From positions 71,009 to 135,008 of the forward strand of contig CAYYQX010000003.1 of assembly GCA_964473455.1 (NCBI GenBank): a DNA stretch of 64,000 nucleotides. Direction: 5' to 3'. Both the position numbers and the translations under genes were made by a program. The notes under the pieces were generated by a model that was not told where the DNA came from, made no database searches, and worked only from the letters and a program-made list of their open reading frames with translations. Below, piece after piece: positions 1 to 8,368 of the stretch (the first letter of the stretch is position 1; each line of letters begins with the position of its first letter). This DNA comes from JALELF01 sp964473455 (lineage in GTDB: Bacteria; Bacillota_I; Bacilli_A; RF39; UBA660).

Positions 1-84
1 GTTTTACAAAATAAAAAAATCAAGCTTGGTTATAGAGACTCAATTGATGATTTATTGAAGGATGTGTATCGTTATGCGAAATGA
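1..84 (+). CDS. C-terminal end of an upstream protein, probably an ECF transporter ATPase (partial)
   Basis: An open frame enters from the left edge and ends at TGA (82-84), giving 27 residues that finish DDLLKDVYRYAK. No catalytic motif is inside the window. The call rests on position: in Bacilli the order ecfA1-ecfA2-ecfT-truA is common, and the next two genes here are a small membrane protein and truA. The downstream gene overlaps its stop codon, which suggests translational coupling. The family assignment is inference and could be wrong. Confidence 0.4.
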   Translation, partial: VLQNKKIKLGYRDSIDDLLKDVYRYAK

Positions 85-637
85 TTCAGATATGGTTAAT
101 ATGAATTTTATCATTAAAGCGCTTTTATTTCTTTTATTTTCGGTTTCGGTTTTTTTAACTGAAAAGATAGACATTATCTACATCTTTTTAATATTTGAAT
201 TTATCATAGTTCTTGTGGCTAGAGTTCCCGTAGTTTTCTATTTAAAAATTAGACTACCTGAGATGATTTTTCTTTTAATAATTTTGTTACTATTAATATT
301 TTTCACAAGCACCCTAACATTAACTATTATTAAATTTGTAAGTATTTATTTTTATTTGAAAACTATGCTTTACTTTTCTTATAAAAAAAGTTCTTTTTTA
401 AAGCTTTTTGTTAATAATCTGATCAAGCAAAACAAGATTAATAAATGTGTTTCAATTTTAGAAGATGAGTTTATTTCAAAAAAAGAACTATTTAATGTGG
501 CTTTATATAAAACCAAAAAACAAAAACTTTTATTAGAATTAAAAACTTTTAAAGGGAACGCCCTAAATTTTTATGGTGTTGTTTTGTTATTTATTCATCT
601 TTTTTTGCCAATATTATCTTTAATGGAGCGCGTATGA
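74..637 (+). CDS. Small integral membrane protein, possibly a divergent EcfT transmembrane subunit
   Basis: A 187-residue protein if read from ATG 74, which overlaps the upstream stop and has an SD-like AAGGA at 58-62; an in-frame ATG at 62 would add four residues but has the SD touching it. Strongly hydrophobic stretches cover about residues 8-28, 35-55 and 60-90, then a charged lysine-rich section and a final hydrophobic segment ending LSLMERV. In Bacilli the gene before truA is usually ecfT, the membrane coupling subunit of energy-coupling-factor vitamin/metal importers. The protein is shorter than usual EcfT (about 265 aa) and I do not see the typical N-terminal EcfT motif, so the identification is by synteny. 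It overlaps truA by 4 bp (ATGA). Confidence 0.4.
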   Translation: MRNDSDMVNMNFIIKALLFLLFSVSVFLTEKIDIIYIFLIFEFIIVLVARVPVVFYLKIRLPEMIFLLIILLLLIFFTSTLTLTIIKFVSIYFYLKTMLYFSYKKSSFLKLFVNNLIKQNKINKCVSILEDEFISKKELFNVALYKTKKQKLLLELKTFKGNALNFYGVVLLFIHLFLPILSLMERV

Positions 638-1356
638 GATATTTAATGACCTTTAGTTATGATGGCTCAAACTACAGTGGTTACCAAAAGCAAAAAAGAG
701 AAAGAAGCATTCAAGAAGAAATCGAAAAAGTTTTAAGTAAGATAAATAATAAAAAAACAGGTGTTGTAGCTTCTGGAAGAACAGATCGAAAAGTTCATGC
801 CTTAAATCAAAGTGCTCATTTTGATTTGGATGTAAAAATAAATGAAGAAAAATTAAAAAAATCTTTGAATCAAATGTTGCCCAAAGACATTTATATTAAA
901 AAAATTGAAGCAAAAAATAATGATTTTCACGCACGGTTTGATGTCAAAAAAAAATTATATATTTATAAAATAAACATTGGAGAATATAATCCTTTAGAGA
1001 AAGATTATATATATCAGTATAATAAAAGTCTTGATGTTGAAGAAATGAGAAAAAATATAAAATATTTTGAAGGGACCAACAATTTTAAAACTTTTTGTAA
1101 GGGAACATCTACTGATAAAGATTTTGTCAGAACTATTTTTAAAGCAAATATAAAGGTTAATAAAGACATTGTTATTATTTCTTTTTTAGGAACTGGTTTT
1201 TTAAGATATATGGTAAGAAATATGGTCGGGCTTTTAATTGAAATTGGCGAAGGAAAAAAGTACAATATCAAAGAGCTATTTGAAAGTGAAGATCGAACAA
1301 GGGCCGGTAAAATAGCTAACCCAGAAGGTTTATATTTAAAAAAAGTATATTATTAA
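634..1356 (+). CDS. truA: tRNA pseudouridine synthase A
   Basis: 240 residues, the usual TruA length. TruA converts uridines 38-40 of the tRNA anticodon stem to pseudouridine. The N-terminus YDGSNYSGYQKQ is the family opening, and GRTDRKVHA around residues 50-58 carries the catalytic Asp of the GRTDxGVHA motif; the glycine before VHA is Lys here, a mild oddity. The C-terminal half has the FLRYMVRNMVG motif typical of the family. The start overlaps the preceding stop by 4 bp, so the pair is probably co-translated. A promoter for the next gene follows the stop. Confidence 0.95.
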   Translation: MRYLMTFSYDGSNYSGYQKQKRERSIQEEIEKVLSKINNKKTGVVASGRTDRKVHALNQSAHFDLDVKINEEKLKKSLNQMLPKDIYIKKIEAKNNDFHARFDVKKKLYIYKINIGEYNPLEKDYIYQYNKSLDVEEMRKNIKYFEGTNNFKTFCKGTSTDKDFVRTIFKANIKVNKDIVIISFLGTGFLRYMVRNMVGLLIEIGEGKKYNIKELFESEDRTRAGKIANPEGLYLKKVYY

Positions 1357-1372
1357 ATATAAACTTTTTATA

Positions 1373-1402
1373 TTGAATAAAATCTTTAAATTAGTGTATA
1401 AT
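1373..1402 (+). promoter_or_regulatory. Sigma-A type promoter for the flippase gene
   Basis: TTGAAT (1373-1378), 18-nt spacer, perfect TATAAT (1397-1402); start codon at 1425. Confidence 0.6.
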
Positions 1403-1424
1403 TGAAAAAGATGGAGTTGAGTAA

Positions 1425-3044
1425 ATGAAAAAAGACGGTTTTGTAAAAGGAGCTTTAATCTCAACGATTTGCATTTTATTTAGTAAAATACTAGGTATTA
1501 TATATGTAATACCTTTTTATAGTATAATAGGCAAACAAGGTGGGGCATTGTATGGGTATGCATACAATATTTATATTTTATTTTTAAGTTTGGCAACAGT
1601 GGGAATTCCACTTGCGATTTCTAAAATAATAAGTGAGTATGCGACTCTTGGGTTTGAAGATGCTAAAAAAAGATCTTATAAAATATCTAAAATAATTACA
1701 ACAACAATGGCTGTAGTTGTAACTATTGGCTTGTTTTTTGGAGCGCCAGCGATTGCTAATGAGATTATGAAGGGTGTAACGGACGGAAATAAGGTTGAAG
1801 ATATTGCGTTAACAATTAGAATAGCGTCAAGTGCAATATTTTTTGCAACGTTACTCGCAACAACAAGAGGTTATCTACAAGGACAAAAATATATTACTTC
1901 TTCTTCAATAAGCCAAGTTGTTGAACAATTAGTAAGAGTAATTGTTATCGTTGTTGGCAGTTATATTTTTATGAAGTTGTATGGTATTAAAGAAGCTGTT
2001 TGTGTTGCTATTTTTGGGGCAACAGTAGGAGCAATAATTTCTTTAGTTTATTTGAAAATTAAGGCAAGGAAATTAAAGTCTTTAGAAGTGAAAGATTATG
2101 TAATAAAAGAAGAAGAGAAAAAAATTACTAACAAGCAGATATTTAAAAAGATAATTATTTATACTGTACCTTTTGTGATTATAAGTATAATTGCTTCTTT
2201 GTATGTTAATGTTGATTCGCTTTTTTCAGTTAAAATATTGAAATCTCTTAATTACAATACAGCAGATGCGGAAGCTATTGTTAGTTATATTACGACTTGG
2301 GGAATGAAGTTAAATATGATAGTTACATCTATCTCATCAGGTTTTGTTGTGAGTTTACTACCTAATATTACAAGTGATTTTATAAGTAAAAACAGTACGG
2401 CAATTAAGTCTAAAATAAACAAAACAGTTCAGGCTTTAGTAGTTATTTTGCTTCCAATGGTAGTTGGCCTAAGTTTACTAGCGGCTCCTGTTTGGACAGT
2501 TTTTTATGGATATAATGAAGTCGGAGCAGATGTGTTCACATATAGTATTTTTGCGGGTTTTTTTGTTTCTATTTATACAAATGTTAATGTAATAATGCAG
2601 TCGGTAGGACTATATAAAAAAGTTTATATAAGTTGGGGAAGCGGACTATTGTTTAAATTGCTTATGAATGGAGTTTTAATTAAATTATTTTATGATCTTG
2701 GACTTCCGGCTTATTATGGCTCAACAACGGCAAGTATTATAGGTTATAGTATCTCAACAATTTTTTGCTTAATAGCGCTTAGAAAAGAATTTAAAATTGA
2801 TTATAGAGAGACTATAAAAACAATATTGATTTCTTTATTTGCGGTAGGCGTTATGACAGGTGTGATTAAGATTTTACAAAACTTTATTCATTTTTCTACA
2901 ACTAGTAAATTTTCGGCCATTTTAAATATTTCTATATTTGCTATAATTGGCGGAGGAATATATGGCCTTATTATTTATAAGTCTGGAATATATAAGAGAT
3001 TATTTAAAAGAAGAAAAATAAAAGTTGAAGTGCCGTTATCTTGA
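1425..3044 (+). CDS. MurJ/YtgP-SpoVB type lipid-linked polysaccharide flippase
   Basis: 539 residues with about 14 hydrophobic segments through the whole length, matching the MATE/PST exporter fold of B. subtilis YtgP (MurJ) and SpoVB. The N-terminal block SKILGIIYVIPFY followed by GGALYGYAYNIY is characteristic of the YtgP/SpoVB branch. By family it would flip lipid II, or a related undecaprenyl-linked precursor, across the membrane for wall synthesis; this fits a walled cell with FtsA and FtsZ later in the window. The C-terminus is basic (KRLFKRRKIKVE). A promoter directly upstream suggests its own transcript. MurJ versus a general oligosaccharide flippase cannot be settled from sequence alone. 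Confidence 0.85.
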   Translation: MKKDGFVKGALISTICILFSKILGIIYVIPFYSIIGKQGGALYGYAYNIYILFLSLATVGIPLAISKIISEYATLGFEDAKKRSYKISKIITTTMAVVVTIGLFFGAPAIANEIMKGVTDGNKVEDIALTIRIASSAIFFATLLATTRGYLQGQKYITSSSISQVVEQLVRVIVIVVGSYIFMKLYGIKEAVCVAIFGATVGAIISLVYLKIKARKLKSLEVKDYVIKEEEKKITNKQIFKKIIIYTVPFVIISIIASLYVNVDSLFSVKILKSLNYNTADAEAIVSYITTWGMKLNMIVTSISSGFVVSLLPNITSDFISKNSTAIKSKINKTVQALVVILLPMVVGLSLLAAPVWTVFYGYNEVGADVFTYSIFAGFFVSIYTNVNVIMQSVGLYKKVYISWGSGLLFKLLMNGVLIKLFYDLGLPAYYGSTTASIIGYSISTIFCLIALRKEFKIDYRETIKTILISLFAVGVMTGVIKILQNFIHFSTTSKFSAILNISIFAIIGGGIYGLIIYKSGIYKRLFKRRKIKVEVPLS

Positions 3045-3069
3045 TAAAATATTACTTTTATGTTATAAT
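3041..3069 (+). promoter_or_regulatory. Promoter inside the 3' end of the flippase gene
   Basis: TTGATA (3041-3046), 17-nt spacer, TATAAT (3064-3069) with an upstream TG. It would start transcription only about 10 nt before ATG 3085. Confidence 0.6.
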
Positions 3070-3084
3070 TTATTTGGTGAAATT

Positions 3085-3411
3085 ATGAATAAAAAAGAAA
3101 TCGCTTATGATTTGATAAAAAGAAAATTGGAAGATAATAGTTTTATGACATACAAAGAGATTGCTGAGATTACGGGTTATCATCCAAAATATTTATTGAA
3201 ATTAAAAAAAGAAGTGCAAAGTAACACTATTAATTTGATTCATCAAAATAAAGGGCGTCAACCTATTAATACCATTAGTGAAGAAGAGAAAAAATATATA
3301 ACAAGTTTATATAAAAGAAGCCACGCTAGTATCAGAAGATTTGTAAAGTTTTATGGCAAGAGAAGTTATTCGTGTGTATATAATGTGTTAAAAGAAGAAG
3401 GCTTAATTTGA
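3085..3411 (+). CDS. Small helix-turn-helix protein resembling a transposase N-terminal domain
   Basis: 108 residues from ATG 3085, chosen over an upstream start at 3025 because GGTGA lies 5 nt before it and a promoter -10 (3064-3069) makes the upstream start untranscribed. Residues 18-45 (YKEIAEITGYHPKYLLKLKK) form a helix-turn-helix. The following segment (GRQPINTISEEEKKYI...LYKR) resembles the linker and second helical domain of the DNA-binding part of insertion-sequence transposases, but no DDE catalytic domain follows: the protein stops at EEGLI. It is either a domesticated DNA-binding remnant or a stand-alone regulator. No inverted repeats were seen around it. Confidence 0.55.
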   Translation: MNKKEIAYDLIKRKLEDNSFMTYKEIAEITGYHPKYLLKLKKEVQSNTINLIHQNKGRQPINTISEEEKKYITSLYKRSHASIRRFVKFYGKRSYSCVYNVLKEEGLI

Positions 3412-3435
3412 ATTATGTTAAATAATGTGATTCTA

Positions 3436-3464
3436 TTGAGATACCTTCTTTTTTTTGTTATACT
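3436..3464 (+). promoter_or_regulatory. Promoter for hpf
   Basis: TTGAGA (3436-3441), 17-nt spacer, TATACT (3459-3464), 18 nt before the hpf start region. Confidence 0.55.
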
Positions 3465-3481
3465 TTTATTAGAGAGGATGG

Positions 3482-4021
3482 ATGAATATGGAAACTTTGA
3501 TTCGAGGAGAAAAAGTTAAAATAACCTCAGCTATAAAAGAATATGTTGAAGCAAAGATTGGAAAACTAGATAAATATTTTGGGGATCCTACAAATATTAA
3601 GGCTTATGTTTTAGCAAAAATACGTTCAAATGAACAAAGCGTAGAAGTCACTATTCCAATAAAAAATGTAACGCTAAGAGCGGAAGAAAAAAACAATGAC
3701 TTGTATGCAGCGATTGATTTAGTTATAGATAAATTAGAAGGACAAATAAGAAAAAACAAAACGAGAATGTTAAGTAGAAAGCACCGCGAAAAACTTATTG
3801 AATTAAATCTAGATTTTGATGTTGAAAAAAATGAAAAAGAAAACAAAAAGATTGTAAAGGAAAAAACAATTGATGCCAAACCAATGAGTAGAGAAGAAGC
3901 AATTCTTCAAATGGAATTAACAGATCATGATTTCTTTGTCTTTAAGGACGAAAGAACACTGGAAACAACAATAGTATATAAAAGAAAAGACAATAATTAT
4001 GGTATTATAAATACGAAATAG
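3482..4021 (+). CDS. hpf: Long-form ribosome hibernation promoting factor
   Basis: 179 residues. The N-terminal domain (IRGEKVKIT...YVEAKIGKLDKYF) is the S30AE/YfiA fold that binds the 30S decoding region, and the C-terminal block PMSREEAILQMELTDHDFFVF is the dimerisation tail of long HPF, which pairs two 70S ribosomes into 100S dimers in stationary phase. Length and both domains match Bacilli HPF. Two in-frame ATGs (3482 and 3488) follow the SD GAGAGG (3472-3477); 3488 has the more comfortable spacing, giving 177 residues. A promoter directly upstream suggests independent stress or growth-phase control. Confidence 0.95.
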   Translation: MNMETLIRGEKVKITSAIKEYVEAKIGKLDKYFGDPTNIKAYVLAKIRSNEQSVEVTIPIKNVTLRAEEKNNDLYAAIDLVIDKLEGQIRKNKTRMLSRKHREKLIELNLDFDVEKNEKENKKIVKEKTIDAKPMSREEAILQMELTDHDFFVFKDERTLETTIVYKRKDNNYGIINTK

Positions 4022-4084
4022 CAATTAAAACTTTATTTTATTTATCTTTTATTATATAATTTATATAGTAGAGGAGAAATAAAA

Positions 4085-4756
4085 ATGGAGTTTTTTTTAG
4101 ACAATATAATACCAATTTTATCGATTATATTACCTGTTTGGGTCACTTTATATACGGTTAGTAAGATGATTAAAGCCCGTACTCATGAGAACCATCAACC
4201 ACATTTGATTTTGGAAGATGTTGAACGAGTTGAAAAAATAAATAAATATAATTATTATTTAACTCTTTTTGGTAAAAATTTTTGTGCGGCTAATAAAAAA
4301 TTTATAGAAGAAGATGCGATTATTAACAATAAAGAAATTATAAGTGTTAATATTGTTCTTACTAACATCGGGTATGGTGTGGCAACAAATATAAAGTTTT
4401 ATGATTTGTTGACGGGTAAGCAAGTATACGGCAGTCAGGATTCGAGTTTTAATAAAAGTCAAAAGTTATTTACAACTTTTGATATAGCAGATAAGGAAAC
4501 TAAAAAAGTTCCAGCTCAAATTATTGGCAACATTTTATTTGAAGACGGAAATATTAACGAGGAGCACAACCGTATCTTATGTGTTTATAAAGACTTAAAC
4601 AATATTACGGATAGTTTTATAATGATTATTAATGTTAAAAACAATTCTTTTTATGATTATTCTGCTTATCAGCCTTCTTCGGCAAGTTATAAAAGATGGG
4701 TTAAAGAAAATAAAAAACAATATAAAAAAATAATTAGACAATATTCACATTCTTAA
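4085..4756 (+). CDS. Membrane-anchored protein of unknown function
   Basis: 223 residues. One hydrophobic segment (about residues 5-26, FFLDNIIPILSIILPVWVTLYTV) is followed by a basic patch (KMIKARTHENH) and a soluble domain rich in beta-type residues, so the bulk is likely cytoplasmic and tethered to the membrane. The central part (IVLTNIGYGVATNIKFYDL) resembles generic beta-sandwich domains of uncharacterised membrane proteins. No catalytic motif recognised. The SD GAGGAG (4071-4076) is clear and a TATAAT (4055-4060) without a good -35 lies upstream. It is followed closely by galE. Confidence 0.7.
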   Translation: MEFFLDNIIPILSIILPVWVTLYTVSKMIKARTHENHQPHLILEDVERVEKINKYNYYLTLFGKNFCAANKKFIEEDAIINNKEIISVNIVLTNIGYGVATNIKFYDLLTGKQVYGSQDSSFNKSQKLFTTFDIADKETKKVPAQIIGNILFEDGNINEEHNRILCVYKDLNNITDSFIMIINVKNNSFYDYSAYQPSSASYKRWVKENKKQYKKIIRQYSHS

Positions 4757-4766
4757 GGAGGGCTTT

Positions 4767-5756
4767 ATGATTCTTGTAACTGGTGGGGCAGGATATATTG
4801 GAAGTCATACAGTAGTAGAACTGTTAAATGAAAATTATGGTGTTGTAATAGTTGATGATTTTTCTAATTCTAATAAAGAAGTTTTAGAAAATATAAAAAA
4901 AATTACTAATAAAGATTTTAAGTTTTATGAAGCAAACCTAAAAAATAAGACTAAGTTAGAGGAAGTTTTTAAAGAAAACAGCATTGAGTGTGTTATCCAT
5001 TTTGCAGGATTTAAGGCAGTTGGTGAATCAACTAGCGAACCGCTTAAATATTATGATAACAATTTAATTTCTACGATAACTTTGCTTGAGGTAATGCAAA
5101 AGTATAATTGTAAAAAAATTGTGTTTTCTTCAAGTGCGACAGTTTATGGAGTACCAAAAGAGTTGCCGATTAAAGAAGATGCTTTTCTTTCAACCACTAA
5201 TCCATATGGAACAACAAAATTAATGATTGAAATGATGTTAAAGGATTTGGCTTTCTCTGATAAAGATTTTTCAATATCAGTTTTAAGGTATTTTAATCCA
5301 ATCGGGGCTCACAAAAGTGGTTTGATTGGTGAGGATCCAAAAGGAATTCCAAATAATTTAATGCCTTATATTGTTAGAGTTGCAACAGGATCATTAGATT
5401 GTTTAAATGTCTTTGGAAACGATTATGATACAAAAGATGGGACAGGAGTAAGAGATTACATTCACGTTGTAGATTTAGCGAAAGGCCATATTAAAGCAAT
5501 TCAACATTTGGTAAAAGGAATTAATTATTATAATCTTGGTACAGGTAAAGGTTATAGTGTTTTAGAAATTATTACTGCTTTTGAGAAAACAAATAATATT
5601 AAATTAAATTACAAAATTGTTGAACGCCGTCCGGGAGATATTGCGGCGTGTTACGCAGATCCAACTAAGGCTTTGAAAGAACTGGATTGGAAAGCAGAAC
5701 TTACAATTGAAGATATGTGCAAAGATAGTTATAATTATATTAAGATAATAAATTGA
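4767..5756 (+). CDS. galE: UDP-glucose 4-epimerase
   Basis: 329 residues (family about 338). It interconverts UDP-glucose and UDP-galactose with a tightly bound NAD. The Rossmann motif GGAGYIGSH is at residues 6-14, and the catalytic Tyr-Lys pair is in NPYGTTK; SSSATVYG supplies the conserved Ser. Downstream signatures LRYFNPIGAH, GVRDYIHVVDLA and RRPGDIAACYADP are typical of GalE. The SD AAGGAGGG sits just before the ATG, 10 nt after the preceding gene. It probably feeds cell-surface polysaccharide synthesis; no Leloir pathway partners are adjacent. Confidence 0.95.
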   Translation: MILVTGGAGYIGSHTVVELLNENYGVVIVDDFSNSNKEVLENIKKITNKDFKFYEANLKNKTKLEEVFKENSIECVIHFAGFKAVGESTSEPLKYYDNNLISTITLLEVMQKYNCKKIVFSSSATVYGVPKELPIKEDAFLSTTNPYGTTKLMIEMMLKDLAFSDKDFSISVLRYFNPIGAHKSGLIGEDPKGIPNNLMPYIVRVATGSLDCLNVFGNDYDTKDGTGVRDYIHVVDLAKGHIKAIQHLVKGINYYNLGTGKGYSVLEIITAFEKTNNIKLNYKIVERRPGDIAACYADPTKALKELDWKAELTIEDMCKDSYNYIKIIN

Positions 5757-5781
5757 CATAAAGGGCTTTATGTAGTAATCT
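5753..5781 (+). promoter_or_regulatory. Promoter for the 5805/6101 gene pair
   Basis: Perfect TTGACA (5753-5758) overlapping the galE stop, 17-nt spacer, TAATCT (5776-5781). Confidence 0.65.
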
Positions 5782-5804
5782 ATGTCTAGAAAAAGAGGAA
5801 AAAA

Positions 5805-6101
5805 ATGAACGAGTCGGGGAACAAATTAAGAGTTCAAATAAACGGAGCGAAAAAAGAAGCGACGGTTTTAGATATATTTTCTATAGATAAATATCCAGAT
5901 AAAGAATATATTATTTATTATCTTGATGATACTGCAAAGGACAATGTCCTTGTTTCTGTATTGGAACAAAGTGATACAGATGTTGTTTTTAAAGATATAA
6001 AAAATGAAAATGAATGGAAAGATGTCCAAGTTGAAGTAGTAAACAAAGAGAAGCAGTTAAAAGAGATGAATGATCGTCTTGATGTTATAGGGGGAGAATA
6101 A
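5805..6101 (+). CDS. Small acidic DUF1292-like protein
   Basis: 98 residues. The pattern TVLDIFSIDKYPDKEYIIYYLDD followed by an acidic strand and EWKDVQVEV resembles the short DUF1292 family of Bacillota, whose function is unknown. The C-terminus (VNKEKQLKEMNDRLDVIGGE) is likely helical. SD AGAGGA is 6-7 nt upstream. It overlaps the start of the large coiled-coil gene by one base, so the two are very likely made together and may interact. Confidence 0.6.
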   Translation: MNESGNKLRVQINGAKKEATVLDIFSIDKYPDKEYIIYYLDDTAKDNVLVSVLEQSDTDVVFKDIKNENEWKDVQVEVVNKEKQLKEMNDRLDVIGGE

Positions 6102-8113
6102 TGGCAAACGAAGAAGAAATTAGTGAAAAAATTAAAAGTGAATATTTAAGTAAAGAAATGGCTTTTGATTTGTTAGAGAAGAAGATAGTTGAAACTAGTA
6201 AAAGCCTTGCAGAAAAAAAAGTAGAATTAGAAAAAATGAGGAGTCAAGGTGTTCGTAAAATCAATGGTCGCCAATTTAAACTGCTAGATCGAGAAATAAC
6301 TAAGTTAAGTGGTTTTTTACGTGTTTTAATGATAGAAAAGGACAGGTTAATAGCAAATAAAGATTCTTCTTTTTTAAATAAAAAATTAGAAGATTTGGAC
6401 TATAAATACGCGGAAAGTGAAGCTAAAAAAAACAGGGCAGCAAAAGTAGCAGAAGGCCTTCTTGCTTCTGGTCAAATGAAACCAAAAGGCTTTGATAAGC
6501 AAAAAAAAATAATGGACGAAGAAGAAAAACGTCAAAAAAAAATTCGTAAACAGGAAGAAGAAGTACTTAGTGAAATATACAAAGGTCTTTTTAAGAAAGC
6601 ACAAAAAATAGCCTATAGAGAAGCTAAGTGTACTGGGTATAATCAAATGCGTTCTTCACTTAGAACTGAAATGGAGAGGGCAGAAGGTATAGTTCAAAAA
6701 ATATTTAAAGCTATCCCAATGGCTAAAATGGCGCATTATAAATTATGGGAATGGCGCCACGGAAGGCGTATGTTCCATTTTATAAAGAAAGAGCAAGGCT
6801 TAGTTTCAGAAGATGAAAGAGAACTACGTAGACAGTTAGACAGAATTGTAGTTTTATCTGGGAGAAACCCTTTAGTAGCTCTTAATGTGTTTGTTGAAAG
6901 AAAACTTTCAAATGAAAATGCAATAGCTGAATTTCAAATTAAAAAAAAGAAAAAATGGCTTAATAATCTAACACCAGAAGAATTAGATGAGTTAGAGCAA
7001 TCTATTGAACAAGTTGTTGCAAAGTCCGATGGCCAAGGCATTTTACTTTATTATCCATTTTTAAAAAAGTATCAAAGTATAATGAATAAAATAAATATTG
7101 CTAGGGAAGAGTCTACTATCATTGATTCTCATATGTCTTTTTTTGAAAGGCTTGGGAATAAACTGGAACCTTTTTATCAAAAAGCAAAGGCAAAGTTAAA
7201 AAATTCTATCGAAAAATTTTTAGATTCAATAAATGGGGATTCAAATGCCAGCGAAATAGACGATGATAGTATTAAGAAACAAATAGAACAGTATGTAGGA
7301 CAGTTAAGTAATGACATCCCAGAAATGGACATAAAAGAATTAGATAAGTTATTATTTTACTTAGAAGAAATTTTTAATCAATTATCTACTGCTGAAAACT
7401 TTAATCTCAAAGAGATTGAATTTTTAAAAGAAAATATAGTTGGCTTAATTGAGGATAGAAAAGAGTTTTTATTACAGCAAGAAGGTGTTGAAAACCCAGA
7501 AAACAGTTATGAAATTCTTAATCCTGAAGTAACTTCTCGTCCTTTTTTGGAAGAAGGTATACCAACTTTTGCACCTGCCGTGGAAGCACAGGCATTTTCA
7601 AATCCACTAGTTGGAAAAGAACAAGACACAGAAGATTTTTTTGAAAATTTTTATCCACAAAACGAAGAACCAAAGAGAAACGAAACAGTAGGGCCAAATA
7701 TAGATATTATACAACTTTCATTAAATGGTAAAAATTTGCAGGAATTAGAAGAACAACTTGTTTGGGTAAATTTGGGGATTAATGAAGCAAACAGGGATGG
7801 GCAAGATTTAAGCTATTGGATAAAATTAAAAGAAATGACAGAAAATCAACTTGCTAAACTAGAAAGTTTGAGAGAAGAACAGGAAGTATTACAAGAACAA
7901 GATTCTGAAACTGGTAAAAAAAAAATAGATAAATCAGAAAACAATTGGGCAGGAGGGCTTTTTGAAACAGAAGAAGCTTTAAAAGCGTTTCAAAGGGGTG
8001 TAATGGATTTAAAAAAGAACTTAACTCCAGAAGAAAGAAAAAGAATAACTTCAGCAAGAAAAAAAATTCAAGCAGAAATTGCAGAATTAGAAGAAGCAGC
8101 CAAGCAAAGATAG
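6101..8113 (+). CDS. Large charged coiled-coil protein, unknown function
   Basis: 670 residues with no membrane segment or signal peptide, extremely rich in Lys and Glu. Long predicted coiled coils occur at about residues 5-165 (heptad-like LEKKIVETSKSLAEKKVELEKM), 300-400 and 560-670; a Pro/acidic linker lies around 465-520. A central basic block (KLWEWRHGRRMFHFIKKEQ) is distinctive. The ending is a helix (KIQAEIAELEEAAKQR). I recognise no family. Coupling to the DUF1292-like gene and a shared strong promoter suggest a two-component cytoplasmic scaffold; that is inference. Confidence 0.75.
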   Translation: MANEEEISEKIKSEYLSKEMAFDLLEKKIVETSKSLAEKKVELEKMRSQGVRKINGRQFKLLDREITKLSGFLRVLMIEKDRLIANKDSSFLNKKLEDLDYKYAESEAKKNRAAKVAEGLLASGQMKPKGFDKQKKIMDEEEKRQKKIRKQEEEVLSEIYKGLFKKAQKIAYREAKCTGYNQMRSSLRTEMERAEGIVQKIFKAIPMAKMAHYKLWEWRHGRRMFHFIKKEQGLVSEDERELRRQLDRIVVLSGRNPLVALNVFVERKLSNENAIAEFQIKKKKKWLNNLTPEELDELEQSIEQVVAKSDGQGILLYYPFLKKYQSIMNKINIAREESTIIDSHMSFFERLGNKLEPFYQKAKAKLKNSIEKFLDSINGDSNASEIDDDSIKKQIEQYVGQLSNDIPEMDIKELDKLLFYLEEIFNQLSTAENFNLKEIEFLKENIVGLIEDRKEFLLQQEGVENPENSYEILNPEVTSRPFLEEGIPTFAPAVEAQAFSNPLVGKEQDTEDFFENFYPQNEEPKRNETVGPNIDIIQLSLNGKNLQELEEQLVWVNLGINEANRDGQDLSYWIKLKEMTENQLAKLESLREEQEVLQEQDSETGKKKIDKSENNWAGGLFETEEALKAFQRGVMDLKKNLTPEERKRITSARKKIQAEIAELEEAAKQR

Positions 8114-8120
8114 TAAAAGA

Positions 8121-8149
8121 TTGACATTAACTCAAGTATAAGATATATT
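8121..8149 (+). promoter_or_regulatory. Promoter of the asnS T-box transcript
   Basis: Perfect TTGACA (8121-8126), 17-nt spacer, TATATT (8144-8149), just upstream of the T-box leader. Confidence 0.75.
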
Positions 8150-8164
8150 ATAAGAAGAAACGAA

Positions 8165-8352
8165 GAAGTGAAGAAGTAGTACTACAATTATTACAGAAAG
8201 CTAGTGGTTAGTGGAAACTAGTATAAAAGTAGTATGAAAAAACAATCATGGAGTTTAATGGAGAAGTCCTATATAACTTTAAGAGATATCAGTTATGATA
8301 AGAAGGGTGGCACCGCAACTATTTTGCCCCTTTGTTGGTCATAACTTTTTTA
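8165..8352 (+). promoter_or_regulatory. T-box riboswitch (Asn) controlling asnS
   Basis: The hallmark T-box sequence GGGTGGCACCGC is at 8305-8316. Upstream are the conserved ACAGAAAGCTAGTGG element (8193-8207) and the AGTA-type loop, followed by GAAAAAACA where AAC (8241-8243) fits an asparagine specifier codon followed by a purine. The terminator is a stem of AGTTATGA (8291-8298) with TCATAACT (8339-8346) and a T run. Uncharged tRNA-Asn would stabilise the antiterminator and switch asnS on. The TGGN position is C, expected to pair with a G discriminator base. Specifier assignment is by inspection. Confidence 0.9.
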
Positions 8353-8368
8353 TTATTAGGAGGAAAAC

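Noticed and set aside
1014..1271. Antisense open frames inside real genes (for example in truA, hpf, ftsZ, virB6)
   Set aside because: They mirror the coding strand composition, have no SD or promoter, and overlap well-supported genes.
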